In this document: positions 12,618 through 23,195 of the stretch, piece after piece
Layout: each line of letters starts with the position of its first letter
Position numbering within the stretch: position 1 is the first letter of the stretch
DNA from: Carettochelys insculpta
Taxonomy: Eukaryota > Chordata > Testudines > Carettochelyidae
NCBI RefSeq assembly: GCF_033958435.1
Contig: NC_134142.1
Span: 102,309,001 to 102,373,000 of the forward strand
DNA: 64,000 nt
Reading direction: 5' to 3'
Notes under the pieces: model-generated
Databases searched by the model: none
What the model was told of the DNA's origin: nothing
Seen by the model: the letters and a program-made list of their open reading frames with translations, nothing else
Program-made: the position numbers and the translations under genes

Positions 12618-15581
12618 ACGGAGACTTCTCTTACACGAGGCTCCATAGACAGGGATTCCCTAGAAGTTAGTCAGATAGGGAACGTGGGAAATAATATATG
12701 GGCAAGATCAGATGTGAAACAATCGTGCATAAAAAAATCCAACGCATCTGTGAAAGGCGGACATATAAATAGTGGTAGTTTTCTAACATGCTTTTACACT
12801 AATGCTAGGAGTCTGTCTAATAAGATGGGTGAACTGGAGTACCTCATATCAAAGGAGGAAGTTGACATAATAGGCATCTCAGAAACATGGTGGAATGAGG
12901 AAAATCAGTGGGACACTATCATACCGGGATATAAATTATATCGGAAAGACAGAACAGGTCGTGCGGGTGGCGGAGTGGTACTATATGTGAAGGATAATAT
13001 AGAATCAAATGAAGTAAAAATCCTAAAGGAATCAAAATGTTCCATAGAATCATTATGGATAACAATTCATTCCTCTAATATGAATATGGCATTAGGAATA
13101 TATTACCGACCACCTAACCAGGACAGTGATAGTGATGCTGAAATGATGAGGGAGATTAGAGAGGCTATCAAAATAAAAAACACAGTAATAATAGGAGATT
13201 TCAATTATCCCCATATTGATTGGGTGCATGTCACCTCAGGACGGGATTCAGAGATTAAATTTCTTGATGCCTTAAATGACTGCTTCTTGGAGCAGCTAGT
13301 ACAGGAACCCACAAGGGGAGAGTCGATTCTCAATCTAGTCTTGACTGGAACGCAGGATCTGGTCCAAGAGGTAACTGTTACTGGACCGCTTGGAAATAGT
13401 GACCACAATATAATAACTTTTAATATTCCTGTGTTGGGAAGAACACCGCAGCGGTCAAACACTCTGGCATTTAATTTCAAAAAGGGGAATTACGCTAAAA
13501 TGAGGAAGCTAGTTAAACAGAAACTAAAAGGTAGAGTAATTAAACTAAAATCCCTGGAAGCTGCATGGAAACTGTTTAAAGACACCATACTAGAGGCCCA
13601 ACTTAAATGTATACCCCAAATAAAAAAACACAGTAAGAGACCTAACAAAGAACCACCATGGCTAAACAGCCATGTTAAAAAGGCAGTGAGAGAGAAAAGG
13701 GCAGCTTTTAAAAAGTGGAAGTCAAATCCTAGTGAGGAAAATAGAAAGGAACATAAACACTCCCAAATTAACTGTCATAATGTAGTAAGAAAAGCCAAAA
13801 AAGAGTTTGAGGAACAGCTAGCCAAAAATTCAAAAAACAATAGTAAAATGTTTTTTAAATACATTAGAAGCAGGAAGCCTGCTAAAAAAGCAGTGGGGCC
13901 CTTGGATGATAAAGATATAAAAGGAGCGATCAAGGAAGACAGTGCCATTGCGGAGCGATTAAATGATTTCTTTGCTTCAGTCTTCACGGCTGAAGATGTT
14001 ACAGAGGTTCCTAAATCTGAGCCAGCCTTTTTAGGCAACAAATCTGAGGAACTCACTCAGATTGAAGTGACATTAGAGGAGGTTTTGGAATTAGTTGATA
14101 AGCTGAATAGTAACAAGTCTCCAGGACCAGACGGCATTCACCCAAGGGTTCTGAAAGAACTCAAATGTGAAATTGCGGAGTTATTAACAGTGGTTTGTAA
14201 CCTATCCTTTAAATCCACTTTGGTACCAAATGACTGGAAGACGGCCAATATAACACCAATATTTAAAAAAGGCTCTAAAGGAGATCCTGGCAATTATAGA
14301 CCGATAAGTTTAACATCAGTACCAGGCAAATTAGTAGAAACACTAGTAAAGAGTAAAATTGCAAGGCACATAGAAGAGCATGAATTGTTGGGCAAAAGTC
14401 AGCATGGTTTCTGCAGAGGGAGGTCGTGTCTGTCTAATCTATTAGAATTCTTTGAAGGGGTTAATAAACATGCGGACAAGGGGCACCCAGTGGACATAAT
14501 ATACCTAGATTTCCAGAAAGCCTTTGACACGGTCCCACACCAAAGGCTTTTATGTAAATTAGGTGGTCATGGGATAGGAGGAAAAGTCCTTTCATGGATC
14601 GGGAATTGGTTAAAAGACAGAAAACAAAGGGTTGGAATAAATGGTAAATTTTCACAATGGAGGGGGGTAACTAGTGGTGTTCCCCAGGGCTCAGTCCTGG
14701 GACCGATCCTGTTCAACTTGTTCATCAATGATCTAGAAAATGAGGTAAGCAGTGAGGTGGCAAAGTTTGCAGATGACACCAAGTTGTTCAGGACAGTCAA
14801 AAGCAAAAGGGATTGTGAAGAACTACAAAAAGATCTCAGCAAACTGAGTGATTGGGCAGCAAAATGGCAAATGAAATTTAATGTGGGTAAGTGTAAGGTA
14901 ATGCATGTTGGAAAAAATAACCCAAATTACACGTACTACATGATGGGGTCAAATTTAGCTACGACAGATCAGGAAAGGGATCTTGGAGTTATAGTGGATA
15001 GTTCTCTGAAGACATCCACGCAGTGTGCAGCGGCAGTTAGTAAGGCAAATAGGATGTTAGGAATTATTAAAAAAGGGATCGATAATAAGACAAAAGATAT
15101 CATACTTCCCCTATATAAAACTATGGTACGCCCACATCTCGAGTACTGCGTGCAGATGTGGTCTCCTCACCTCAAAAAAGATATATTGGCATTAGAAAAG
15201 GTTCAGAAAAGGGCGACTAAGATGATTAGGGGCTTGGAAAGGGTCCCATATGGGGAGAGGCTAGAGAGACTGGGACTTTTCAGTTTGGAAAAAAGGCGAT
15301 TGAGGGGCGATATGATAGAGGTATATAAAATCATGAATGGTGTGGAGAAAGTGAATATAGAAAAATTATTTACCTTTTCCCATAATACAAGAACTAGGGG
15401 ACACCAAATGAAATTGATGGGTAGTAGGTTCAAAACTAATAAAAGGAAATTTTTCTTCACACAGCGCACAGTCAACCTGTGGAACTCCTTGCCCGAGGAG
15501 GCTGTGAAGGCCAGGACTCTATTAGGGTTTAAAAAAGAGCTTGATAAATTTTTGCAGGTTAGGTCCATAAATGGCTATTAG
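12570..15581 (+). CDS. CR1 ORF2: APE endonuclease and reverse transcriptase
   Basis: Intact ORF2, open from 12,546 to the stop at 15,579-15,581. Numbering from the GTG at 12,684 (965 residues): endonuclease with TNAR (N40), SETW (E67), GDFN (171-174) and SDH (239-241); reverse transcriptase with [40 protein letters not shown] and FADD (695-698); a C-terminal CR1 domain follows ([17 protein letters not shown]). All catalytic motifs are present. It would nick the target and copy CR1 RNA. There is no in-frame ATG until 12,825 (residue 48), which would remove N40 and the first endonuclease strand. Translation therefore needs a -1 frameshift from ORF1, a non-AUG start or reinitiation, or an ATG lost in this copy. 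Confidence 0.93.
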   Translation, partial: LRGGGKPIGAGEHLDRTETSLTRGSIDRDSLEVSQIGNVGNNIWARSDVKQSCIKKSNASVKGGHINSGSFLTCFYTNARSLSNKMGELEYLISKEEVDIIGISETWWNEENQWDTIIPGYKLYRKDRTGRAGGGVVLYVKDNIESNEVKILKESKCSIESLWITIHSSNMNMALGIYYRPPNQDSDSDAEMMREIREAIKIKNTVIIGDFNYPHIDWVHVTSGRDSEIKFLDALNDCFLEQLVQEPTRGESILNLVLTGTQDLVQEVTVTGPLGNSDHNIITFNIPVLGRTPQRSNTLAFNFKKGNYAKMRKLVKQKLKGRVIKLKSLEAAWKLFKDTILEAQLKCIPQIKKHSKRPNKEPPWLNSHVKKAVREKRAAFKKWKSNPSEENRKEHKHSQINCHNVVRKAKKEFEEQLAKNSKNNSKMFFKYIRSRKPAKKAVGPLDDKDIKGAIKEDSAIAERLNDFFASVFTAEDVTEVPKSEPAFLGNKSEELTQIEVTLEEVLELVDKLNSNKSPGPDGIHPRVLKELKCEIAELLTVVCNLSFKSTLVPNDWKTANITPIFKKGSKGDPGNYRPISLTSVPGKLVETLVKSKIARHIEEHELLGKSQHGFCRGRSCLSNLLEFFEGVNKHADKGHPVDIIYLDFQKAFDTVPHQRLLCKLGGHGIGGKVLSWIGNWLKDRKQRVGINGKFSQWRGVTSGVPQGSVLGPILFNLFINDLENEVSSEVAKFADDTKLFRTVKSKRDCEELQKDLSKLSDWAAKWQMKFNVGKCKVMHVGKNNPNYTYYMMGSNLATTDQERDLGVIVDSSLKTSTQCAAAVSKANRMLGIIKKGIDNKTKDIILPLYKTMVRPHLEYCVQMWSPHLKKDILALEKVQKRATKMIRGLERVPYGERLERLGLFSLEKRRLRGDMIEVYKIMNGVEKVNIEKLFTFSHNTRTRGHQMKLMGSRFKTNKRKFFFTQRTVNLWNSLPEEAVKARTLLGFKKELDKFLQVRSINGY

Positions 15582-15780
15582 CCAGGGATAAAGTATGGTG
15601 CCCTAGCCTTCATAACAAGGGCAGGAGATGTATGGCAGGAGATAAATCACTTGATCATTGTCTTCTGTTCTCCTTCTCTGGGGCACCTGGCATTGGCCAC
15701 CGTCGGCAGATGGGATGCTGGGCTTGATGGACCTTTGGTCTGACCCAGTATGGCCATTCTTATGTTCTTATGTTCTTATG
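15582..15780 (+). repeat. CR1 3' UTR and octamer tail
   Basis: Short 3' UTR with the CR1 motif GATGGACCTTTGGTCTGACC (15,728-15,747) and terminal repeats of TTATGTTC. The same motif, more diverged, ends the CR1 copies near 49,910-49,940 and 57,735-57,776. Confidence 0.9.
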
Positions 15781-15945
15781 TTGTATGGATGTGAGACATG
15801 GGTGATAACGAAAGATTCAAGAAGAATATTGGCATTCGAAAGGAGTTGTTATAGAAAGATTCTGAGAATAGGATGGATGCAGAAGGTCATTAAAAGGAAT
15901 TATATAGGAAGATACAGCCGAAAGAGAACCTGCTGTAGGTTATAA
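15781..15945 (+). pseudogene. RTE LINE ORF C-terminus, after the CR1
   Basis: Continuation of the RTE reading frame beyond the CR1: CETWVITKDSRRILAFERSC and LRIGWMQKV, matching the second RTE copy on the minus strand near 20,880-21,000. Downstream sequence to 16,209 corresponds to the RTE C-terminal/3' region, with more stops, and ends in (GATGAT)n. Confidence 0.8.
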
Positions 15946-16219
15946 AATGGAAGCTACAACTATTTGGACATATTTGCAGAATGAACAATGAACAAAAAAT
16001 CACTAGCTTGGTATTCAGCATAAGGGACTGTTTGAATAGGAGAGGCAGACCCCACAGAGAAGGGGTAGATGATGTAGTAGATTGGTGAGGAGCTAGTCTA
16101 CAGAAACTAAGCCACTGGACAGGGAAAGATGGAAGGAAATAGTGAGAGAGGCATCAGACACCAATGGATGCTAAGCCCACGGTTATTGATGATGATGATG
16201 ATGATGATGAACTCCACAC

Positions 16220-16720
16220 CAATTTCCAGGCCCCAAAAGGTCCAGCCACAGTCCCAGGTCAATATATACTTGGAGCTTATCTGAAACAGCATGCTGAGCC
16301 AATCCTTTAGAATCTAAAGGTTTGTTAACAAAGACAGAACAGGGAAAGAGAGAAAAAATGTTAAAAGTGGTACATTACATACATCAATTACAGCTATTGA
16401 TGCAGGCCAGCTATGTTATATGTTGATTTCTTGAAAGTCCGTGAAAGCACACCCCACTGAGGGGTGGGATCCCAAGTCACATAGTCTTAGTTACTGGAGA
16501 ACTGAAACACTGGAACCTTGGAACCAAGATGGTCACTGCCAGGGGAGGAGGAGAAAAGGACGAGGAATCCTTTCTTCTTCCCATAGGCCCTTGAGGATCA
16601 GGGTCATCTGGCCCAGGTGAGCCTTTGTGGCAAACAGCCATTGGTCACTGGTTTGTCCAGCATGTCCCAGTCTGTTTACATAGTATGTGGAATCACCATC
16701 TGGGTATCCGATTTCAATTC
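16220..16720. repeat. Right part of the repeat interrupted by the RTE LINE
   Basis: Continues the sequence broken at 8440. It contains TCTAAAGGTTTGTTAACAAAG (about 16,313) and looks like old LTR-type sequence. Assignment is uncertain; the continuity across the RTE is supported by the 10-bp duplication. Confidence 0.4.
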
Positions 16721-16818
16721 CATTGCTCAGCCCAGGTCACCTGACTAGTTGGGCTGGTATTGATGACAAGTTCCAAATTCCTGAGATGTGTATTCAATGT
16801 CTGAGCCTTTGTTTAGTT

Positions 16819-17412
16819 CAGTGGTTCTTATTGTATTGTATTATATTGTACTTTTATTGTAGCCTGCACCCAGGTTCGCAAAATATGTCCTCACGTCCAA
16901 TATAAAAAATGGAGATGGGAGGGTCTATTCACTTTTAATTGCACATTAAATATACATAAAATAGTTTTATATTATTACTCACCACAAATAGTACAGTAAG
17001 CATACAAATATATGCAAGTACTACCTAGAGATGTTGCAGAGTTTTGCTTTGGAAGTAAAATGTAACCAACATGCTAACAGTGAGTGGCTAACTGAATTCA
17101 AACAAAGCAGCTGTGCTGCCACATCATCTGTGCATGCATGAAGAAATATCCCGCAATGTGGTGGTACACTGCATTTTGTAGTGAGCTAATTTCATTGCAA
17201 TTAGCTTAAGAACTTGAAAATAATCTTTGTTTGTATATTACAGTAATCGTTAAAATGTATAATGTAAAAAGTACATAGGTTTGATAAACCAAAGTAGTTG
17301 TACTTATGTGCCTGAGCTTAATTTGTGTTTTCAGTGATTTACCTTCTAAAAAAATCTGGCGTGTCCTGCATCCCCAGAAAGGGCATCATGCACCCCAGGT
17401 TAAGAACCACTG
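16819..17412. mobile_element. hAT (Charlie-like) element with 8-bp target duplication
   Basis: Termini CAGTGGTTCTTA (left) and TAAGAACCACTG (right) are perfect 12-bp inverted repeats. The flanks GTTTAGTT (16,811-16,818) and GTTTAGTC (17,413-17,420) are an 8-bp target duplication with one mismatch. The 594-bp AT-rich interior encodes no transposase. Confidence 0.9.
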
Positions 17413-17420
17413 GTTTAGTC

Positions 17421-19269
17421 CATCGTCCTGGCTGGGATGGTGATCAAACCTCCTATTGTGAATCTTAGGACTAAAACATTTTTAATACAGCTATAGAGCC
17501 AATATCTATAACTTCACATACAAATATGTCACAGACGTACAAGTGGCATAAACGGATTCAGGGCATTACCAGCTGTCATTAGACACCTCACTTGGCCCAC
17601 CCAGCAGAAGAAGTGGTGCCACTGTATACAATGGTAACATAGACGGCTTCCATATTTAATTTAAAAATCCAGTAATGTCATATAGGGAAATAAGTCAATT
17701 TCAGATACACAGTTCTAGATAAAGCATTTGTGTAGCTAAAACTGACATATCATAATCGATTTACTTCCCTAGTGAAGACTGAGCCTCTATAGTTTTGTGT
17801 GGATGTCCCTTACTACATGCAAGAGTGGAGTACAGGGTTCAATGGTCAGGCCCAGAGAGGTCAGTTTTGCCATGTCTTCACCAGATGTACAAAATTGAAC
17901 TCTGGAAGGTTAACATGCTGGTGGTTGATCTTCCGGCAAGTATAGGCAAGCCCTCCTGAACAATGCCTTTAACTTCAGTCTCTGTGAGGGTACTGTGCCC
18001 ATACAAAGCCTGATCGTCCCCCTGACTATACAGGAAATAGCTTCATCAGAGATAGAAAACTGAGTTTTAACATAAGGAGCTCCCATCATAGTCATCTGTC
18101 AAGCAGCACATGGTGCAGACTTTGCCCTCTTGTGCCAGAGAGTGGGGAAAGATGGTACCCATCAAATCATAAGATATTATAGGAACCTAAAATATCTTCT
18201 GGATCTCAGGACATGTCTGAAGGGCAAACAACTGTCATATAAAGGTCTAGGGTGTCCAGATTGCTTCTGGTTGTTCTTAACCCATGACAATGCCTGGTTT
18301 CAGAGAGGCTCCCATTGTGGCTCCCTCTCTTGGTCTGTATTTTCACAAACTAAACAGAACAGCATTATTTTCTGTAAGTAAATTCCTACAGGGCTAAGGC
18401 AGGTGGTGGTGGGACGATGGGGATTATGGGACAGAACCGTCTCTGGTGCAAACCCTGGCATGCTGGCTGTCCAACAGTGAAGATGTGATTCTAAACAGTG
18501 GAAAGAGGTGTGTGTGGTTCCTGCAGGACTGGGTGGAGTGTTTTGTAGGCCTATGCTGCTGATTCATTTCTGGGGGAAAAATGGAGACCAGACTCAGGCT
18601 GCACGTATCCAGTGCAGGGATTAGTACTTCACTTGGATAGGTATGTACGTCATGAAAAACAAAGTCCACCAGCACCAAAAAATAACTGGGCATTGTAAAG
18701 ACAGCTTGAAATAATACAGTCCAGCATAAGTGTTTGATCAAAGATTTCTCTTGTATAATTGATTTAGCTCTCTGTATTCTAACGGTTCTTTGTATGTAGA
18801 GAATGAAGGAGTAAGGTTACTTTAGTCACAGGAAAGTTGTGGCAAATCAAACCATATGGTGTTTGATGTAATATTACATTAAAGATGTATATATTAAGAT
18901 TTATGGCTTGTGTTTTCTCTGATATGGCTGCTCAGACTGTAACTCTTATGTGGACATTATTTAAGCAACATTTTCATTACCAATAATTTATTAATAGTTT
19001 ACTTAGTATGAGCCCATTTAAGATTATTATTTAAAATCAAACTAAGTATAGGATATAAGGGAACATTTCCTAATCTATGTTCATGGTTTCTTTGTACAGT
19101 TTTTACATGAGTTCACAAATTTATAAATACAGAATACAGTCAGTATATATTTTTGGAGGAGAGTTTTACTCATTTGTCTTCAAAAATCCCCCCCCCCCCG
19201 ACTTTGAGCTTGTTTTCCATACAGACGTGTTTTATTTTGTATTTCCAACAGCAATTCCAGAAGACCCCA
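17421..19269. other. Unique non-coding sequence
   Basis: No gene or repeat that I can name. Open frames of 60-105 codons (for example 18,424-18,741 on minus) show no domain. A C-run lies at about 19,189-19,199. Confidence 0.5.
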
Positions 19270-20500
19270 ATTCTCACAGAACTGTAGAAGCATAGGGCTG
19301 CAAAGGACATTGAGATGTCATTTAGTCCATCCCTCTGTGCTGAGCAGGGCCAAAATACTTAGGACACCTGGGCTACGTCTACACGTGCACCCAACTTCGA
19401 AATAGCTTATTTCGATGTTGCGACATCGAAATAGGCTATTTCGATGAATAACGTCTACACGTCCTCCAGGGCTGGCAACGTCGATGTTCAACTTTGACGT
19501 TGCTCAGCCCAACATCGAAATAGGCACAGCGAGGGAACGTCTACATGCCAAAGTAGCACACATCGAAATAAGGGAGCCAGGCACAGCTGCAGACAGGGTC
19601 ACGGGGCGGACTCAACAGCAAGTCGCTCCCTTAAAGGGCCCCTCCCAGACACACTTTCATTAAACAGTGCAAGATACACAGAGCCAACAACTAGTTGCAG
19701 ACCCTGTATACGCAGCACGGACCCCCAGCTGCAGCAGCAGCAGCCAGAAGCCCTGGGCTAAGGGCTGCTGCCCACGGTGACCACAGAGCCCCGCAAGGGC
19801 TGGAGAGAGAGTATCTCTCAACCCCCCAGCTGATGGCCGCCATGGAGGACCCCGCTATTTCGATGTTGCGGGACGCGGATCGTCTACACGTCCCTACTTC
19901 GATGTTGAACGTCGAAGTAGGGCGCTATTCCCATCCCCTCATGGGGTTAGCGACTTCGACGTCTCGCCGCCTAACGTCGATTTCAACTTCGAAATAGCGC
20001 CCGACGCGTGTAGACGTGACGGGCGCTATTTCGAAGTTAGTGCCGCTACTTCGAAGTAGCGTGCACGTGTAGACGCAGCTCTGATGTGTTTGTCTCATCT
20101 GTTCTTAAAATCCTCTAATGATGGAAATTCGATAACCTCCCTTGGAAGCCTATTCCAGTACAGTACTTAATTATGCATAAATTATATAAAAAATCCTAAT
20201 ACCTAACCTAAATTTCCCTAGCTGCTGATTAAGCTAATTACTACTTGTCCTACCTGGATGTGGAGAACAATTGATCACCATCCTCTTAACACATTTGAAG
20301 ACATACTGGGTCTTCCAATCTTTTTGTCTCTTCTCAAAACTAAAGCATGCCTCCCTTTCCTTTTTCAAACCATTCTTCATAGGTCAGGTTTTCTAAACCT
20401 TTTATCAATTTCTGTGGCCTATGTAGAAATGGCCTTAATGAAAATATTGACTAATACCAAACCCAGCAAAACCCTCTGCAGAATCCCACTAGATATACAC
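19270..20500 (-). mobile_element. Old CR1 fragment (minus strand), left part
   Basis: The sequence matches the familiar minus-sense 3' half of an older CR1: CTGCAAAGGACATTGAGATG, CTTGGAAGCCTATTCCAGT, TACTTGTCCTACC, GGAGAACAATTGATCACC, CATAGGTCAGGTTTTCTAAA. It is interrupted by the MITE at 19,371-20,080; the host sequence rejoins cleanly as GACACCTG-ATGTGTTTGTCTCATCTG. It continues at 23,857 beyond a further nest of insertions. Confidence 0.85.
19371..20080 (+). mobile_element. Harbinger-like MITE, copy 1 (710 bp)
   Basis: Ends GGCTACGTCTACACGTG and CACGTGTAGACGCAGCT (inverted). A 3-bp target duplication, CTG, flanks it (19,368-19,370 and 20,081-20,083). Subterminal sequence is rich in TTCGAAATAG / ATCGAAATAG motifs in both orientations. 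The GC-rich core has a consensus Kozak start, GCCGCCATGG (ATG at 19,842), followed almost at once by subterminal repeats, as in an internal-deletion derivative of a transposase gene. Superfamily assignment rests on the 3-bp duplication and terminal GGC. Confidence 0.85.
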
Positions 20501-20502
20501 TG

Positions 20503-20560
20503 TAGCGCTAGCTTGAAATGTTACACAATTTTGCATTGAGCAAATTGCATAACTTATTTT
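20503..20560. repeat. Small element in CR1, left part
   Basis: Sequence foreign to CR1 between the CR1 motif CCCACTAGATATACAC and the RTE insertion. It continues at 23,701-23,856, where it includes a perfect 19-bp-arm palindrome. It is a short DNA element inside CR1, itself entered by the RTE. Confidence 0.5.
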
Positions 20561-20921
20561 CATTATCATTATCCTCATCAATAACTTTGGGCTTGGTGCC
20601 CGTTGGTGTCAGATGCCTCTCTCACTATTTCCTTCCATCTTTCCCTCTCCAGTGCGGAGTAGCTTAGTTTCTGTAGACTAGCTCCACACCAATCTACTCT
20701 ATAATCTATCCATTCTCTGTGGGGTCTGCCTCTCCTATTTGAACCGTCCATAATGCCGAATACCAGGGTCTTGATTTTTCATTCGTTGTTCATTCTGCAC
20801 ATATGCCCAAATACTTGTAGCTTCCATTTTATAACCTTCCGCAGCAGGCTCTGTTTCAGTGGAATCTTTCTATATAATTCCTCATTGGCAACCTTCTGCA
20901 TCCATCCTATTCTGAAACTTT

Positions 20922-22266
20922 CTATAGCAACTCCTTTTGAATGCCAATATTCTTCTTTTCAAATCTTCTGTTATCACCCATTTCACATCTGTACAACATG
21001 CTGCTGAATACACACATTTTCAAGATGCTCAGCTTTGTTCTTAAGCTAATTGCTTTGCTTTTCCAGGACTTATCCATCGCCTTGAAACTCGCTCTTGCTT
21101 TCACTATTCTAGTCGCTATTTCCTTCTTACAGCCTAGATCATACATTTGTTGCTCCCCAGATATGTGAACTTCTCTGCATTTTCTAGTTCAATGCCATCA
21201 ACACTGATCTTCCTTCCTATTTCCATATCTCCAAATACAATTGTTTTTGTTTACCAGTGTTCCTAATCAGTCCGTACCGCTTCCCTTCTTCGTTTAACAC
21301 CTGCACCTTTTTCACTAGCTTCTCCTCATCTTCCTCAACGATAATGATATCATCCACGAACCTCAAGCTGTTAATTCTTTTCCACTGCACAGATATTCCT
21401 TCTACCTCTTCCTTGATCTCATCCATTGCTCTCTCCAAATGTGCAATGAAGATACTTGGCGATATTGGATCTCTTTGTCTCGTACCTCTACTTGTTTTAA
21501 ACCAACTTCCCAATTCCTTGCATGTTCTCACTGCTGCCTCCGCATTATCGCTGATATCCTTCAACAACCATATCAGTTTGCTATCCACTTTGCATGACTC
21601 CAACACCACCCAAGTCACTTTCTGATCTATACTGTCAAATGCCTTTTGAAAATCGATGAAGCCAAGTGTATATGTTCTTGGTTTTTTTTGTTGAGCTTTC
21701 TTCGCTCTCAGTCTTAGTGCCAATATCTGCTGTAGGGTACTTCTGTCTTTACGGAATCCCGCTTGCTCGTCTGCTATATGTTCTTCTAGCTGCGATCTTA
21801 GTCTCTCAGTCAGTATCATCACCAGCACCTTACATACATGACTTGTTAGGGCAATAGTTCTGTAGTTCTTGCACTCCAATGTACTTCCTTTCTTGAGTAT
21901 TGAAACTAGCACTGATCTTTCTCATTCCTTTGGCACCTTCCCTTCTTTCCATGCTATATTACATAGCAGGTGTATTTCCTGAATCATGCTTTCTCCACTG
22001 TATTTGATCATCTCTCCCATGATTTTATCATTTCAAGGGCTCTTATTGTTCTTTAGTCGTTTCACTACTTTTTCTGCTTCCTCCTTTGAAATATCAGTCT
22101 CACTCTTGATGCTCAGTGGAGGTCTCTCTTTCAGTTCTTCAGTTAGTCTCCCAGAGACACTCGGGTCCACATGTGCTTTGTATAGATTCGTGCAATATCT
22201 CATCCATCGCTGCATAAACCTCTCCCTGTTCAAGAGCACTTCTTTGTTCTCATCTTTGAGCACCAT
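20922..22266 (-). pseudogene. RTE LINE reverse transcriptase (minus strand)
   Basis: Longest conserved piece is 21,217-21,912 (231 codons): KKGSTLECKNYRTIALTSH, ADEQAGFRKDRSTLQQI, FIDFQKAFDSIDQ, SRGTRQRDPISPSIF and the active site FVDD. A piece upstream (22,033-22,266) has KRLKNNKSP, and one downstream (20,922-21,146) is the C-terminal region. Stops and frameshifts separate them. ADEQAGFRK and the overall layout are typical of the RTE clade. Confidence 0.85.
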
Positions 22267-22950
22267 CTGCTTTGGTTGCTATTTCCTATTCATATTCCTA
22301 ATTGTCTTATACACCTCCTTGGTCTTACATTCACTGTAATACCTCTGTACCTATTCACATTGCTCCTCTAACCATTTCTCCTTATCTCTTCTGGCTGCTT
22401 TCCTTACCTGGTTGCATTTCACCCTATATTGCTGTGCTGCCATCTCAGAAACATCTCTTCTGATCTTCAACACTCTCTTCTCTTGAACCAACTTCAGTGT
22501 CTCCTGGGTAATCCATTTCTTATTGACCTTTTTCTCTTCTGGAACAGTCTGCTCAATTGCCTCTTCAATAGCGATGGCTATCCCTGCATGTCTCTTATCT
22601 TGGTCTTTCTCTGTGGTGATATTCTTAATCTTCTCTTTGAGTGCCGCTCTGTATGAATTTCTTGTTTCTTCCTCACATAGCCTTGTTACATCTCTTCTTT
22701 TCTTAAACCGTGTCTTACATTTTCTTTTGAGTTTTATCTTGATGTTTGCAATCACTAGACTGTGGTCTGAGTCTATATCCACTCCTTGGAAAGTTCACCA
22801 CTGCTGTACTGATGTTATCCATCTTCTTCTTATCAAAATCATATCTATCATGTTCTTGGTCTTCCCGCCATTTGTTTGCCACGTCCACTTCCTACAGTCT
22901 TTTTGTTGGAATCTCGTGTTGCAGATCACCATCTCATGCTCTGTAGCAAA

Positions 22951-23195
22951 CTCTAGCAGTTTTTCACCTCATTTGTTTCTTTCTCCATATCCAAACCTTC
23001 CCATAACTCTCTCTCAACCTTTGCATTCCAATCTCCTCCGATGATCAACACATCTTTCTTTGGTATCTCCTCCACTGTCTTTGTGAAGTCTTTGTAGAGT
23101 AGCCAAATCTCTTCCTCTGTACTGTCTGATATGGGTGCATACACCTGAATGACTGAGATGTTGAATGGTTTTGCTTCGAATCTCGCTACCATCAT
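22951..23195 (-). pseudogene. RTE LINE endonuclease region (minus strand)
   Basis: APE endonuclease fragment: ISVIQVYAPISDSTEEE, then LIIGGDWNAKV, with the catalytic GDxN intact, unlike the plus copy. It is joined to the rest of the ORF through frameshifts; the segment 22,351-22,782 follows with the linker (KRKCKTRFKKRRD) and RT N-terminal parts. Confidence 0.8.

Larger units (their letters stand above)
11105..15780 (+). mobile_element. Full-length CR1 LINE with both ORFs open
   Basis: About 4.7 kb: a 5' UTR with a direct repeat, ORF1 (11,650-12,573), ORF2 (to 15,581) and a 3' UTR ending in TTATGTTC octamers (15,756-15,780), a 3' end I associate with turtle CR1 families. It lies inside the plus-strand RTE. 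Compared with the uninterrupted RTE copy, the host sequence rejoins as ...CAGCAGC + ATGTTGT..., with no target duplication and little or no loss, which fits CR1 insertion. Both reading frames are free of stops, so the copy is young or was recently active. Confidence 0.95.
8441..16209 (+). mobile_element. RTE-like LINE, near full length, interrupted by CR1
   Basis: The element is flanked by AACTCCACAC at 8431-8440 and again at 16,210-16,219, a 10-bp target duplication. It ends in the microsatellite (GATGAT)n, typical of RTE-clade LINEs. Without the nested CR1 it is about 3.1 kb, close to the second copy at 20,561-23,700 (3,140 bp). The coding part holds APE-endonuclease and reverse-transcriptase segments broken by stops and frameshifts. 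The CR1 entered near 11,105, and the RTE resumes near 15,781. Confidence 0.9.

Noticed and set aside
19695..19997. Conserved 100-codon frame in the MITE (also in copies 2-4)
   Set aside because: Similarity between copies is DNA-level repeat identity; the frame begins upstream of the Kozak ATG and runs into terminal repeats. Kept only as part of the MITE entries.
22523..23044. 173-codon plus-strand frame
   Set aside because: Antisense shadow of the minus-strand RTE ORF.
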